Shown piece by piece: positions 54,570 to 63,332 of a stretch of 64,000 nucleotides of DNA. The notes beneath the pieces are model-generated. The model saw only the letters and a program-made list of their open reading frames with translations, made no database searches and was not told the DNA's origin. Position 1 is the stretch's first letter, and the number at the start of each line of letters is the position of its first letter. Origin of the DNA: Cellulophaga sp. BC115SP. GTDB taxonomy: Bacteria > Bacteroidota > Bacteroidia > Cytophagales > Spirosomataceae. The stretch is from NCBI RefSeq assembly GCF_009905545.1, contig NZ_JAAALB010000020.1, positions 1-64,000 of the forward strand. Reading direction: 5' to 3'. The position numbers and the translations under genes were made by a program.

Positions 54570-55520
54570 GAGGTCTTCAGGCATGGGTGTTCCTCTTGTA
54601 TGAAAGCTATCAACGGTTTTGAGCCCCCAAGCTTGTCCTTTCGAGCGTTCTTCTCGATTCCAGACAACTGTCTCATAATCAGGGTCTAAAATGAGTCTTG
54701 CTGTAGGATTAGCTATTTCGATTCTATTTCCTCCAGGCTCATACACATACAAGAAAAACGTTTGCTGAATGGCGTGTTTATGTGGACCTGTTTCGATAAA
54801 AATACCATTTTCTAAAGCTATATCTGCTGCCAAAAGAACTTCTTCACGACTGTTTACGGCGTAAGTCAAATGATGAAAACGCCCCGATAAACCCGAATGA
54901 TCTTCGGTAATGGCAAGGTCATAAGATTTGGAATTTACCGAAACCCAAACACCTTTAGGCTGTTCATCAAATACAATAGTCTCGGTCATTCGCCCACCTA
55001 ATACCTTGAACTGGAAGTCACTAAAAGCGCGAATGTCTTTGGCTAGTAGATTGAGATGATCTATGCGCCTTACATTCATACCTCTGCCTGGAAATTTACT
55101 AGCGGTATTCTTAAGGGCAGATTTGTGTTGCTCGTCAGGTTGATATTTACGGGTATCAAAATAGATTTCAGCCAAATGACCATCAGGATAGCGAAACATA
55201 AAAGTATCACCATAGCCACATTCACCCTCGTGCCAACGAATGCCCAGATTAGCTTGCTGTATTGCTTTTACTCGTCTTTCTAGTGCAGATTTACTTCGGG
55301 CACGCCATGCAAAATGCCCAATTCCTGCATGGCGATGCGCTCGAAGCTTAAGCGTATAATGCTCATAATCGTCATAAGCACGCAAATAGGCACAATCTTC
55401 ATGGGTTTCGACAAGCATCATTCCGAGAATCTCCGTGAAAAAACGGATACTCTCATCGAGCTTTGGTGTGAGTAATTCTACATGAGCTAAGTGTGCCAAT
55501 TCCCAAGTAATATCTTCCAT
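54558..55520 (-). CDS. Type I (VOC-fold) extradiol ring-cleavage dioxygenase
   Basis: This 320-residue protein has two VOC modules (about 9-120 and 152-272), as in catechol 2,3-dioxygenase. The second module keeps the 2-His-1-Glu iron triad: His155 (RRIDHLN), His216 or His217 (RFHHLTYAV) and Glu268 (GGNRIEIAN). His247/His249 and Tyr258 are candidates for the acid-base residues seen in XylE-type enzymes. It should cleave a catechol-like ring next to its two hydroxyls. The following genes act on 4-oxalomesaconate, so the likely substrate carries a carboxylate (gallate or protocatechuate). It is first in the operon, divergent from an AraC-type regulator, with a TAATTTTG -7 box. Confidence 0.85.
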   Translation of the reverse strand: MEDITWELAHLAHVELLTPKLDESIRFFTEILGMMLVETHEDCAYLRAYDDYEHYTLKLRAHRHAGIGHFAWRARSKSALERRVKAIQQANLGIRWHEGECGYGDTFMFRYPDGHLAEIYFDTRKYQPDEQHKSALKNTASKFPGRGMNVRRIDHLNLLAKDIRAFSDFQFKVLGGRMTETIVFDEQPKGVWVSVNSKSYDLAITEDHSGLSGRFHHLTYAVNSREEVLLAADIALENGIFIETGPHKHAIQQTFFLYVYEPGGNRIEIANPTARLILDPDYETVVWNREERSKGQAWGLKTVDSFHTRGTPMPEDLYEF

Positions 55521-55553
55521 AACGAGTGGTTTTGTGTTGTTTAAAACGTATTA

Positions 55554-55561
55554 CAAAATTA
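55554..55561 (-). promoter_or_regulatory. Bacteroidota-type -7 promoter box for the meta-cleavage operon
   Basis: On the minus strand the sequence TAATTTTG fits the Bacteroidota consensus TAnnTTTG exactly and lies 34-41 nt before the dioxygenase start codon, in the divergent region shared with the AraC regulator. A clear TTG box at -33 is not seen, which fits a promoter that needs an activator. Confidence 0.5.
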
Positions 55562-55627
55562 GTTGTACGAGAAGGTTTTATTAGGAGACTTTTTGTACTT
55601 TTAAGGATAAAATTCGAACATAAGTCA

Positions 55628-56506
55628 ATGGATTCACTCAAGAAAATTACCAATTTTGATGGGCTTTATGGGGATGAAAATGGCAAATATTCGTCTGAAT
55701 ATTTGTTTTTAGAACCCATTTCTACAAGAAGTAAGGAATTTGATTGGCAAATCAAACCGCACATACATTTAAAACTTTTTCAAGTATTTATAGTAAAAAA
55801 AGGAACTCTTCGCTTTACAGATGCCATTTCTGAGTACGAATTAAACGCACCTTGTTTGATGGTAATTCCTGCTATGGCCTTACATGGACTGGTGTATCAT
55901 CCAGATATTGAAGGAAGTATTTTAACCTTATCAGAAAATATGATAGAAGATATTTTTGAAACATCTCACCCTATTTGGCAGACATTTGAAAAAGTGAGAG
56001 TTATTCAATCATTTGATGAAAATGGTACTTTCGAAAAAATGCTCTATCAGTTACAATTGGCAGAATACGAATTGTTCAGCGAAAATTCGGATAGGATGAT
56101 GATGATTAAAGCTTGTTTGACCCAGTTTTTTCTCCATATTCATCGATTGGCTACACAGGATGCCAACCTTTCTGGAGATTCCTTACAAATGGCATATTTT
56201 AGAAAGTTTTTACAAAACATCAAAAAATCCTCTCATCAAAAAAGTATTCCTGATTTTGCGGAAGAGTTGAGCATTTCTGCTGTTCACTTAAATAGAATTT
56301 GTAAAGCTATTGCTGGAAAATCAGCTATAGAGTTGGTACACCAACATTTGATTCAGGAAGCCCAAAAGTATCTGTTACATACGTCCTATTCTATTTCTGA
56401 AATTGCCTATTTGCTTGATTTTGAGTATCCTAATTATTTTGCCAAGCTCTTCAAAAAACATATTGGCTTATCACCCGCCGAATATCGACAAGTGGATAGG
56501 AGATAG
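55628..56506 (+). CDS. AraC-family regulator, PobR-like
   Basis: This 292-residue transcription factor has an N-terminal cupin-like sensor domain (about 10-140; IKPHIHLKLFQVFIVKKGTLRF) and two helix-turn-helix motifs (about 190-285; SIPDFAEELSISAVHLNRICKAIAGKS and SISEIAYLLDFEYPNYFAKLF). The layout matches PobR, the 4-hydroxybenzoate-responsive activator. The ATG at 55628 (MDSLKKITNF) is chosen; the frame is open further upstream, but that would run into the divergent promoter. It probably activates the divergent meta-cleavage operon, the pca operon, or both, on sensing an aromatic acid. Confidence 0.87.
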   Translation: MDSLKKITNFDGLYGDENGKYSSEYLFLEPISTRSKEFDWQIKPHIHLKLFQVFIVKKGTLRFTDAISEYELNAPCLMVIPAMALHGLVYHPDIEGSILTLSENMIEDIFETSHPIWQTFEKVRVIQSFDENGTFEKMLYQLQLAEYELFSENSDRMMMIKACLTQFFLHIHRLATQDANLSGDSLQMAYFRKFLQNIKKSSHQKSIPDFAEELSISAVHLNRICKAIAGKSAIELVHQHLIQEAQKYLLHTSYSISEIAYLLDFEYPNYFAKLFKKHIGLSPAEYRQVDRR

Positions 56507-56557
56507 GGGATTTAATGAATATTGTGTATTTTAGATATAGCAACTTCCTAGTATTCT

Positions 56558-57382
56558 ATGTTTTACCAAGTATTTTCTCCCCAACCAGCTCTGCGAGAAT
56601 TTGTGAATAATATCATGATTTTTCGACTTGATATGCCTGCGATAGGTAAAAATCCTACGGTGGTACTGCCTCCATTGGGGGAGCAATGCCTATATTTTTA
56701 TCCGCTAGAATCCCCGATGAGTGAGTATTTGGACAAGGAGAAAATTGTAAAACTGTCACCAAGTATCTTAGTTGGTCCACAGGTAAATCGAGTTAAGTTA
56801 ACGATGCCTTTTCATAGTTATACCGTTAAAGTTGGATTTCAACCTGGGGGATTGTTCCGAATTTTAGGAATTCCGATGAATGAAATGGTGATGGACGAAT
56901 CGCTGGATAGTGTTTATTTTCTGGATAAAGAAATCCAGTTTATCAATGAACAACTTTGTGAATTGTCTGATGCAAAAGCTATTATCCAACTTGTTGAGAG
57001 GTTTTTATTGAAAAAAGCCCAACAACTCCGACCGTCTCTGCCTGTAGATAAGGTTCTTTCGCTAGTGCATCAAAAAGGAGGTTTGATGACAGTGGAAGAT
57101 ATAGCCGAAAATGCCTGTGTTAGCACTCGACAGTTAGAGCGGTTATTTCAGCAAAGAATTGGTTTACAACCTCGTTTTTTTACTCGAATTACTCGTTTTG
57201 CAAAAGCTTGGCGCTTGAAGGAAAATAATCCTCAAATCAAGTGGACTTCTATTGCTTACGATTGTGGTTATTATGACCAAATGCACTTAATTCGGGATTT
57301 TAAGGCATTTTGTGGTAGTTCTCCTTCGGTGATGGAAGATGAAATCAAAGCGTCTTCCTTTACCTTGGGAGGTCAATTATAA
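56558..57382 (+). CDS. AraC-family transcriptional regulator (DUF6597-like N-terminus)
   Basis: This 274-residue regulator has a distinct N-terminal sensor region (YQVFSPQPALREFVNNIMIF, VKVGFQPGGLFRILGIP) that belongs to the Bacteroidota DUF6597-type group, and a C-terminal AraC DNA-binding domain (about 180-265; TVEDIAENACVSTRQLERLF and SIAYDCGYYDQMHLIRDFKAF). It starts 52 nt after the PobR-like gene. It is unlike PobR in its sensor, so it probably answers another signal; a link with the following SnoaL-like gene is possible. Confidence 0.85.
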   Translation: MFYQVFSPQPALREFVNNIMIFRLDMPAIGKNPTVVLPPLGEQCLYFYPLESPMSEYLDKEKIVKLSPSILVGPQVNRVKLTMPFHSYTVKVGFQPGGLFRILGIPMNEMVMDESLDSVYFLDKEIQFINEQLCELSDAKAIIQLVERFLLKKAQQLRPSLPVDKVLSLVHQKGGLMTVEDIAENACVSTRQLERLFQQRIGLQPRFFTRITRFAKAWRLKENNPQIKWTSIAYDCGYYDQMHLIRDFKAFCGSSPSVMEDEIKASSFTLGGQL

Positions 57383-57463
57383 AAGTAAACATGTCGCATT
57401 GGTACTATTTTAACCTATTGCCAAGAGATAATTTTGTCACTATAAAACTTAAACATTATAGTT

Positions 57464-57970
57464 ATGAAATATCTACTTTTAATCATGGCAACATGGGGAT
57501 TTTCGACGTTTACTGGTCTGGCACAGAATCAAGAACAGGACAAAATAGTTATTGAAGGACAGATAGATTTATTTTTTAAAGATTGGGAAAATCACAACTT
57601 CGATAATATGGTCAATTATGCGACCGAAGATTCGGATTGGGTCAATGTGGTAGGCATGTGGTGGAAAAATCGAAAAGAGGTGATTTACGCGCATAATGTC
57701 TTTCACAAGGTTATGTTCAAAAATACCAAACTCACCAAAACTTCTGTTCATACTAGATTCATTACCAATGATGTAGCGGTAGTTCGCTTGTACTGGCACA
57801 TGGGAGAATATACTACGCCAAATGGAAATCATCACAATGAAGCAGAAAATATTGCGATGATGGTATTTGTAAAAAAAGCAGAAAAATGGCTTTTGACGGC
57901 TACTGAAAATTTGGTTATTGAAGAAGCTGCTCAAAAAAGTAATCCCGTAAACCGAATGCCTAAAGAGTAA
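57464..57970 (+). CDS. Secreted SnoaL/NTF2-like (DUF4440-type) protein
   Basis: This 168-residue exported protein has a signal peptide (MKYLLLIMATWGFSTFTGLAQ) and one cone-shaped NTF2-like domain (about 27-150) of the SnoaL/DUF4440 group (LFFKDWENHNFDNMVNYATED, VWKNRK-like WWKNRKEVIYAH, FITNDVAVVRLYWHMG). Members bind small hydrophobic ligands or act as isomerases, but no catalytic residue can be assigned. It lies 81 nt after the second AraC gene and is closed by a hairpin, so it may be that regulator's target. Confidence 0.8.
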   Translation: MKYLLLIMATWGFSTFTGLAQNQEQDKIVIEGQIDLFFKDWENHNFDNMVNYATEDSDWVNVVGMWWKNRKEVIYAHNVFHKVMFKNTKLTKTSVHTRFITNDVAVVRLYWHMGEYTTPNGNHHNEAENIAMMVFVKKAEKWLLTATENLVIEEAAQKSNPVNRMPKE

Positions 57971-57988
57971 ATGATTGATAGAAATCTC

Positions 57989-58016
57989 CTAGCTAGCAAG
58001 TCAATTTGCTAGCTAG
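57989..58016. terminator. Stem-loop between convergent SnoaL-like and pcaB genes
   Basis: CTAGCTAGCAA (57989-57999) and TTGCTAGCTAG (58006-58016) form a perfect 11-bp stem over a 6-nt loop. It lies 18 nt after the SnoaL-like stop and 20 nt past the pcaB stop, so it can serve both converging transcripts. Confidence 0.65.
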
Positions 58017-58036
58017 AAGAAAACTAAAAACTTGAA

Positions 58037-59356
58037 TTATTGTATGAAATGAGCAGCCATTTCATGCGCAAAGCCAATAGAATTTTGTGGAGAAAATAGC
58101 TCCTGAATATGTGATTCTGAAAGAAACGACCTGATTTTAGTATTTTCTAAAACTAATGCTTTCAGGTGTTTTCCTTTAGCTGTCGCTTCCTGACAGAGTT
58201 CTTCTACCATTTCATGAGCTTCACTTTTACCTAGGGTTTCTGCCAAAGCAAAAGATAGATTTTCGGCATAAATCAATCCTTGTGTTATTTCTAAATTTGC
58301 TAACATTTTGTCAGGATTGACCTCTAATCCATTGGTCAAAATGCTCATTTGTCGCACACTTCCAGCGGTTAATTGAACCACCTGTGCAAGCGTTTCCCAT
58401 TCGGCATGCCATGTGCCAGTCGCTCGCTCGTGGTCTTGTATTTGAGCACTCAACAGTGTCGCAATCAAATTAGGAACACGTTGTGCATTGGCTAAAATAG
58501 CAATAGAAGATACAGGATTTCGCTTATGTGGCATGGTCGACGAGCCACCTTTGCCTTTGCCTGCTGGCTCAAATACCTCAGCGATTTCAGTTTGCATCAA
58601 CAGACTAATATCTTTGGCTATTTTTCCTAAGCTCCCCGAAAGAATCCCTAATGCAGAAGCAATTTCTATGACAAAATCTCGCTGAGTATGCCATGAAATC
58701 GGATGGTATTCGAGTCCCATATTAGCCGCCATACGCTGTGCAATGGCTATTCCTTTTTGTGGCATACTAGCCAAAGTTCCGACGGCACCACCCAGTTGTA
58801 GATAGTATTTTAAAGACGCTAATCGTTGTTTTGCTCTTTGAAGGCTATCTATCCAAATGGCTACTTTGTAATCAAAACTGATTGGGCGAGCTTGTTGCAT
58901 AAAAGAACGACCTATCAAAAAAGTGCCTTGATGCGCTAATGCTAAAACTTTTAATTGCTCAATACTTTGGGTCAATAAAGGAAGCATCAAATGAATAGCC
59001 TCTTTGCTCTGCAACATCATGGCTGTATCAATCACATCTTGACTGGTAGCTCCAAAATGAACAAATTTTGATGCATCAGCATTTTCCGCCTTTACAATGG
59101 CCGTTAGCTGCTTTACCAAAGGAATAGCAATATTTCCTCCCAAACCTACCTGTATAGCTATTTGAGAAATATCTATTTTTTCAACCTTACAACAATGTGC
59201 TATGATTTCTGAAAATTGACTAGGAATAAACTGGCATTCTGCCTGAGCTTTTGCTAAATGAGCTTCAAAATCAAGAAGATACTGAATACTTTTTTCAGAA
59301 GTATATAGTTCACTAATCCGATTGTCGTAAAATAAGGTTTGAAATAAATCATTCAT
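58037..59356 (-). CDS. pcaB: 3-carboxy-cis,cis-muconate cycloisomerase
   Basis: This 439-residue enzyme of the fumarase/aspartase superfamily converts 3-carboxy-cis,cis-muconate to 4-carboxymuconolactone. The superfamily signature GSSTMPHKRNP (about 266-276) is intact, as are VHFGATSQDVIDTAMMLQ (about 100-117) and the HAEWETLAQV region. The bacterial PcaB subgroup is supported by its place in a complete pca operon. It lies 22 nt after pcaF and is the last gene before a hairpin terminator. Adenylosuccinate lyase shares the fold but lacks this context. Confidence 0.9.
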   Translation of the reverse strand: MNDLFQTLFYDNRISELYTSEKSIQYLLDFEAHLAKAQAECQFIPSQFSEIIAHCCKVEKIDISQIAIQVGLGGNIAIPLVKQLTAIVKAENADASKFVHFGATSQDVIDTAMMLQSKEAIHLMLPLLTQSIEQLKVLALAHQGTFLIGRSFMQQARPISFDYKVAIWIDSLQRAKQRLASLKYYLQLGGAVGTLASMPQKGIAIAQRMAANMGLEYHPISWHTQRDFVIEIASALGILSGSLGKIAKDISLLMQTEIAEVFEPAGKGKGGSSTMPHKRNPVSSIAILANAQRVPNLIATLLSAQIQDHERATGTWHAEWETLAQVVQLTAGSVRQMSILTNGLEVNPDKMLANLEITQGLIYAENLSFALAETLGKSEAHEMVEELCQEATAKGKHLKALVLENTKIRSFLSESHIQELFSPQNSIGFAHEMAAHFIQ

Positions 59357-59378
59357 GAGCGATTGATTTTAGCTAAAA

Positions 59379-60587
59379 TTATACCTTCTCAATAATTACA
59401 GCATATCCTTGACCAACACCCACGCACATCGTACAAAGGGCGTAGCGTTTGTTTTGCTTATGTAATTCAAGGCTAGCCGTTTGAATTAATCGAGTACCTG
59501 ACATACCAAGTGGGTGACCCAAAGCAATAGCGCCACCGTTTGGATTGACTCTAGGGTCGTCGTCGGCTAAACCTAAGGCTCTTGTACAAGCCAAAGATTG
59601 AGCAGCGAATGCTTCGTTAAGCTCAATAATATCGATTTGGTCAAGGGTCAAACCTGCTTTTTCTAAGGCTTTTTGAGTTGCTGGAACTGGACCAATACCC
59701 ATAATTCTAGGCTCAACGCCAACGACTGCCGAAGATACAACTTTTGCCAAAGGTTTTAAACCATATTTTACAACAGCTTCTTCAGAGGCTAAATACATAG
59801 CGGCTGCGCCATCATTCAAGCCAGAAGCATTACCAGCAGTGACACTACCACCTTCCTTTTTAAAGGCTGGTCGCAATTGTGCTAGTTTTTCCAAGGAGGT
59901 TTGAGGTTTTATAAACTCATCTTTCTCAAACTGAACAATTTCCCCCTTTTTGGGACTAATACTTACAGCAATAATCTCTTCTGCTAATCGCCCATTTGAT
60001 TGCGCTTGCGAGGCTTTTTGTTGCGAGCGAAAAGCAAATAAATCTTGGTCTTCACGGCTTATACCATATAGCTCAACCAGATTTTCGGCGGTAACACCCA
60101 TGGCATCAGTGCCATACATTTTGTGCATCAGTGGATTGACAAAACGCCAACCAAAGCTCGAATCAAACATTTGGGCGTCATTTCCAAAAGGTTTTGATGT
60201 TTTTGAAATAACCCAAGGTCCACGAGTCATGTGTTCCATACCTCCTGCAATCATAATATCGGCATCACCTGTTTGAATCGCACGACTGGCATTTATCACC
60301 GCAGACATCCCCGAAGCACAAAGTCTATTGACTGTTTCGCCAGCAATAGTATAAGGTAATCCCGCCAGAAGTAATGCCATACGAGCGACATTACGGTTGT
60401 CTTCTCCCGCTTGGTTGTGACAACCCAAAATCACATCGCCAATGGTTTCGACAGGGATTTGTGGATTGCGAGCTACTAATTCTTTAATGGCTAGCGCCGC
60501 TAAGTCGTCGGCACGAACACTTGATAGACTTCCGCCGAAACTTCCGATAGGCGTACGGATGGCGTCGATGATATAGGCTGTTTTCAT
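59379..60587 (-). CDS. pcaF: 3-oxoadipyl-CoA thiolase
   Basis: This 402-residue thiolase II splits 3-oxoadipyl-CoA with CoA to succinyl-CoA and acetyl-CoA, the last step of the beta-ketoadipate pathway. The catalytic set is complete: Cys90 ([11 protein letters not shown]), His358 ([11 protein letters not shown]) and Cys388 (CVGVGQG). The motifs match PcaF/PaaJ; the latter differ mainly by pathway. Its start overlaps the end of the CoA-transferase gene (ATGA-type overlap, 60584-60587), so translation is coupled. Degradative acetoacetyl-CoA thiolases are similar, but the operon decides the name. Confidence 0.92.
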   Translation of the reverse strand: MKTAYIIDAIRTPIGSFGGSLSSVRADDLAALAIKELVARNPQIPVETIGDVILGCHNQAGEDNRNVARMALLLAGLPYTIAGETVNRLCASGMSAVINASRAIQTGDADIMIAGGMEHMTRGPWVISKTSKPFGNDAQMFDSSFGWRFVNPLMHKMYGTDAMGVTAENLVELYGISREDQDLFAFRSQQKASQAQSNGRLAEEIIAVSISPKKGEIVQFEKDEFIKPQTSLEKLAQLRPAFKKEGGSVTAGNASGLNDGAAAMYLASEEAVVKYGLKPLAKVVSSAVVGVEPRIMGIGPVPATQKALEKAGLTLDQIDIIELNEAFAAQSLACTRALGLADDDPRVNPNGGAIALGHPLGMSGTRLIQTASLELHKQNKRYALCTMCVGVGQGYAVIIEKV

Positions 60588-61930
60588 GAGAGTTTTTCGA
60601 TAAATTGTGCAGCAGTTTTAGCTCTTACTTCTTCAATGGTCACATTAGGCATAAGCTCAATAAGCGTAAGTTTTCCTTCTGGATAAGCAAAAACCGCTAA
60701 ATCGGTAATAACCAAATCGACCACTCCTTCGGCTGTAAGTGGAAGGGTACAAGTAGGGACTACTTTTGAGGTTCCATCGGGGTCGGCATGAGTGAGCGTG
60801 ACAATCAATTTTTTGGCACCAGAAGCCAAATCCATCGCACCTCCAACGCCCAAAAGAGGCTTACCAGGCACTGCCCAGTTGGCTAAATTGCCTTTTTCAT
60901 CTACTTCCAACCCTCCCATAATAGCCACATCTACGTGTCCACCACGAATCATCGCAAAGGAATCTGCACTATCAAAATAGCTACTTCCTTTGAGTGCCGT
61001 AACAGGAATTTTTCCAGCGTTGACAGGGTAATCCATTGCACCACCTCCATCTTCAGGGGCTGGACCGACGCCTAGCATGCCATTTTCGGTATGAAGAATA
61101 ATACCATCTTCAGGTTTGATTAAATCTGCAACAAGGGTCGGAATTCCAATACCGAGGTTGACCACATCGCCATTTTTCAGTTCTGCAAAAGCTCGTTTGG
61201 CCATTTGCATACGTGATTCGCTCACTTTCTTGCCTCTATTAACAGAGGCCGATGAACCTAAATCTTCTAATGAAACCTTGGCTTCGACCAAATAATCAAC
61301 AAAACACCCTGGTGTATGTATAAAATTAGGGTCAATTTCACCAACAGGAACGATTTCTTCTACTTCGGCAATCACCAAATCTGCTGCTGTTGCCATCGCA
61401 CGATTAAAGTTTTGCTCCGTCATTCTGTAAGTCAAATTCCCCGCAGTATCGGCTTTCCATGCTCTGATAAAAGCTACATTTCCACGAATTCCTTCGATAA
61501 AAACTTGTTCTTGACCATTAATAATCTTGGTATCTCTTCCTTTTGCAATCAATGTCCCTGCCGAAGTTGGGGTATAAAAACCGCCTATTCCAGCACCACC
61601 AGCACGAATGGCTTCAGCTAAAGTGCCTTGTGGCAGAAGTTCATATTCTACCTGACCAGATTGTGCGGCTTTTACTGCGTCGGGGTTACTGGTAAAAAAT
61701 GAACCAATCATTTTGCTGATTTGTCCATTTAGTAACAATTTACCCCCTCCAAGCTTAGGTTCGCCTACATTATTGCCAATAAAAGTGAGATTTTTAGTTT
61801 GAGTTTTAGCGAGTGCATGAAGCAAATGAACAGGATTGCCTGTCATACCAAAGCCCCCACCCAACAAGACATCGCCATCTTTGACCAATGCTGCTGCTGC
61901 TTCTACCGTAATTTGTGGTACTTGTTTCAT
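60584..61930 (-). CDS. 3-oxoadipate CoA-transferase, alpha and beta subunits fused
   Basis: This 448-residue protein holds both subunits normally encoded by pcaI and pcaJ. The N-terminal half (about 5-225) is the alpha part with [14 protein letters not shown]. The C-terminal half (about 235-448) is the beta part with the catalytic glutamate Glu282 in [10 protein letters not shown]. It moves CoA from succinyl-CoA to 3-oxoadipate. Fused forms are known for SCOT and some bacterial CoA transferases. A general acetoacetate CoA transferase (AtoDA/SCOT type) is the alternative; overlap with pcaF and the pca genes upstream support the aromatic role. Confidence 0.88.
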   Translation of the reverse strand: MKQVPQITVEAAAALVKDGDVLLGGGFGMTGNPVHLLHALAKTQTKNLTFIGNNVGEPKLGGGKLLLNGQISKMIGSFFTSNPDAVKAAQSGQVEYELLPQGTLAEAIRAGGAGIGGFYTPTSAGTLIAKGRDTKIINGQEQVFIEGIRGNVAFIRAWKADTAGNLTYRMTEQNFNRAMATAADLVIAEVEEIVPVGEIDPNFIHTPGCFVDYLVEAKVSLEDLGSSASVNRGKKVSESRMQMAKRAFAELKNGDVVNLGIGIPTLVADLIKPEDGIILHTENGMLGVGPAPEDGGGAMDYPVNAGKIPVTALKGSSYFDSADSFAMIRGGHVDVAIMGGLEVDEKGNLANWAVPGKPLLGVGGAMDLASGAKKLIVTLTHADPDGTSKVVPTCTLPLTAEGVVDLVITDLAVFAYPEGKLTLIELMPNVTIEEVRAKTAAQFIEKLS

Positions 61931-62049
61931 GATTTTTAAGTGATTTAGAAAGTAATCATGAAGTATTTCGACTTGAAAGTAAGCCTATATGTCAAAAGCT
62001 TTATCTGTTTGGGTCGATTTACAACAAATATTTACTTCATGATGCTTTT

Positions 62050-62613
62050 TTATACGTCAAAAAATACCGTCTCTTGTTCGCCTTGCATAACGATATCCCA
62101 TTGATACACAATACCTTCTGGGGTTTCTTGTCGTTGAGCAATGAGTGTGTTTTTTCTTTCTTCAGGAACAGTATTTAAAATAATATCCTTTTGATTTTCA
62201 GTTGTTTCGTCTGAAAAATAAAGCCTTGTATAAGCATGCGTCAACAGACCTCGCATAAAAACCACTACCGTAATATGAGGTGCTTGTCCGTCAACCGATG
62301 CGGGTTTGATAGTCTGAAAAATAAATTGTGCTTCTGGATCAGTGCCTGTCCCAAATCGCCCGAAACCCTTAAAGTCCGAATCTGTAGGGTTATATTGCCC
62401 TTTGGCATCTGCCTGCCAAATCTCAATCATCGCATCGGGGATTGCGTTTCCTTGTCCGTCAAGCACACGCCCTTTGATAGTAATAGGTTCGCCTTGCGTA
62501 CTCGACGTGCGCAAATTGCCCGAAGCAATACTGGTATGGTTATATAAATATTGTTGCGGACTGAGCCCATACGCAAAATATGGACCTACCGTCTGTGATG
62601 GAGTCTGTGTCAT
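62050..62613 (-). CDS. pcaG: Protocatechuate 3,4-dioxygenase alpha subunit
   Basis: This 187-residue intradiol dioxygenase subunit pairs with PcaH to open protocatechuate between its hydroxyls, giving 3-carboxy-cis,cis-muconate. The alpha-subunit start (TPSQTVGPYFAYGLSP) and the beta-sandwich core (RVLDGQGNAIPDAMIEIWQADAKG, FGRFGTGTDPEAQFIF, PHITVVVFMRGLLTH) are evident. It lacks the full iron-ligand set, as alpha subunits do. It overlaps the PcaH gene by 4 nt. The 119-nt gap after it shows no clear terminator. Confidence 0.93.
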   Translation of the reverse strand: MTQTPSQTVGPYFAYGLSPQQYLYNHTSIASGNLRTSSTQGEPITIKGRVLDGQGNAIPDAMIEIWQADAKGQYNPTDSDFKGFGRFGTGTDPEAQFIFQTIKPASVDGQAPHITVVVFMRGLLTHAYTRLYFSDETTENQKDIILNTVPEERKNTLIAQRQETPEGIVYQWDIVMQGEQETVFFDV

Positions 62614-63308
62614 TGATTTTCGAATGGAGTAGCGTTATGTCCTCTTAATACGATGTCAAAATTATATCCCAAGGCAAAATCTGGTTGGGTAAGAGATAAG
62701 TCAAATTGTGATACCAAAAGGTGTCTAGCCTTTTCGGGAACTCCCTGATAAATAGGGTCATATTGCAATAGCGGGTCGCCAGGGAAATACATTTGAGTGA
62801 CCAGACGATTCGTAATATTTGAGCCAAACAAAGAGAAATGAATATGATTAGGGCGCCACGCATTTGGGTGATTCCCCCAAGGATATGCCCCAGGTTTGAT
62901 GGTCATAAAAGTATAACGACCATTTTCATCGGTAACACAGCGTCCGCCTCCAAAAAAATTGGGATCGAGAGGAGCATTGTGTTGGTCAACTTTATGAATA
63001 TATCGACCAGCGGCGTTGGCTTGCCAAATTTCAACCAAAGTGTTTTTGATAGGTCTCCCATCAATATCTAATATTCTTCCAGATACGACAATACGTTCGC
63101 CGAGAGGCTCACCGTTTCGAATACCGTTTTTGGTAAGGTCATTATCAAATTGTCCAACACTATCTTGTCCATAAACAGGCCCTGTCGACTCCGAAAGCGT
63201 ATGTTTCATCGGAATCAGAGGCTTTGAAGGTGCTCTAAAAACGGTTGATTTATAGTCGGGATATAAATAGGGAGGATGTACTTCCCAATCTCTTTGATTA
63301 TGATTCAT
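62610..63308 (-). CDS. pcaH: Protocatechuate 3,4-dioxygenase beta subunit
   Basis: This 232-residue catalytic subunit carries the ferric iron. Ligands visible by comparison with Pseudomonas PcaH are Tyr103 (AGRYIHK), Tyr142 (GAYPWGNHPNAWRP), His155 and His157 (RPNHIHFSLFG). The N-terminal RDWEVHPPYLYPDYKSTVFR matches the family. It starts 24 nt after the PcaD-PcaC gene and overlaps PcaG by 4 nt. This is the entry enzyme of the ortho-cleavage route in this window. Confidence 0.94.
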   Translation of the reverse strand: MNHNQRDWEVHPPYLYPDYKSTVFRAPSKPLIPMKHTLSESTGPVYGQDSVGQFDNDLTKNGIRNGEPLGERIVVSGRILDIDGRPIKNTLVEIWQANAAGRYIHKVDQHNAPLDPNFFGGGRCVTDENGRYTFMTIKPGAYPWGNHPNAWRPNHIHFSLFGSNITNRLVTQMYFPGDPLLQYDPIYQGVPEKARHLLVSQFDLSLTQPDFALGYNFDIVLRGHNATPFENQ

Positions 63309-63332
63309 GTGTTAAATGATTAAAGGTTTTGA

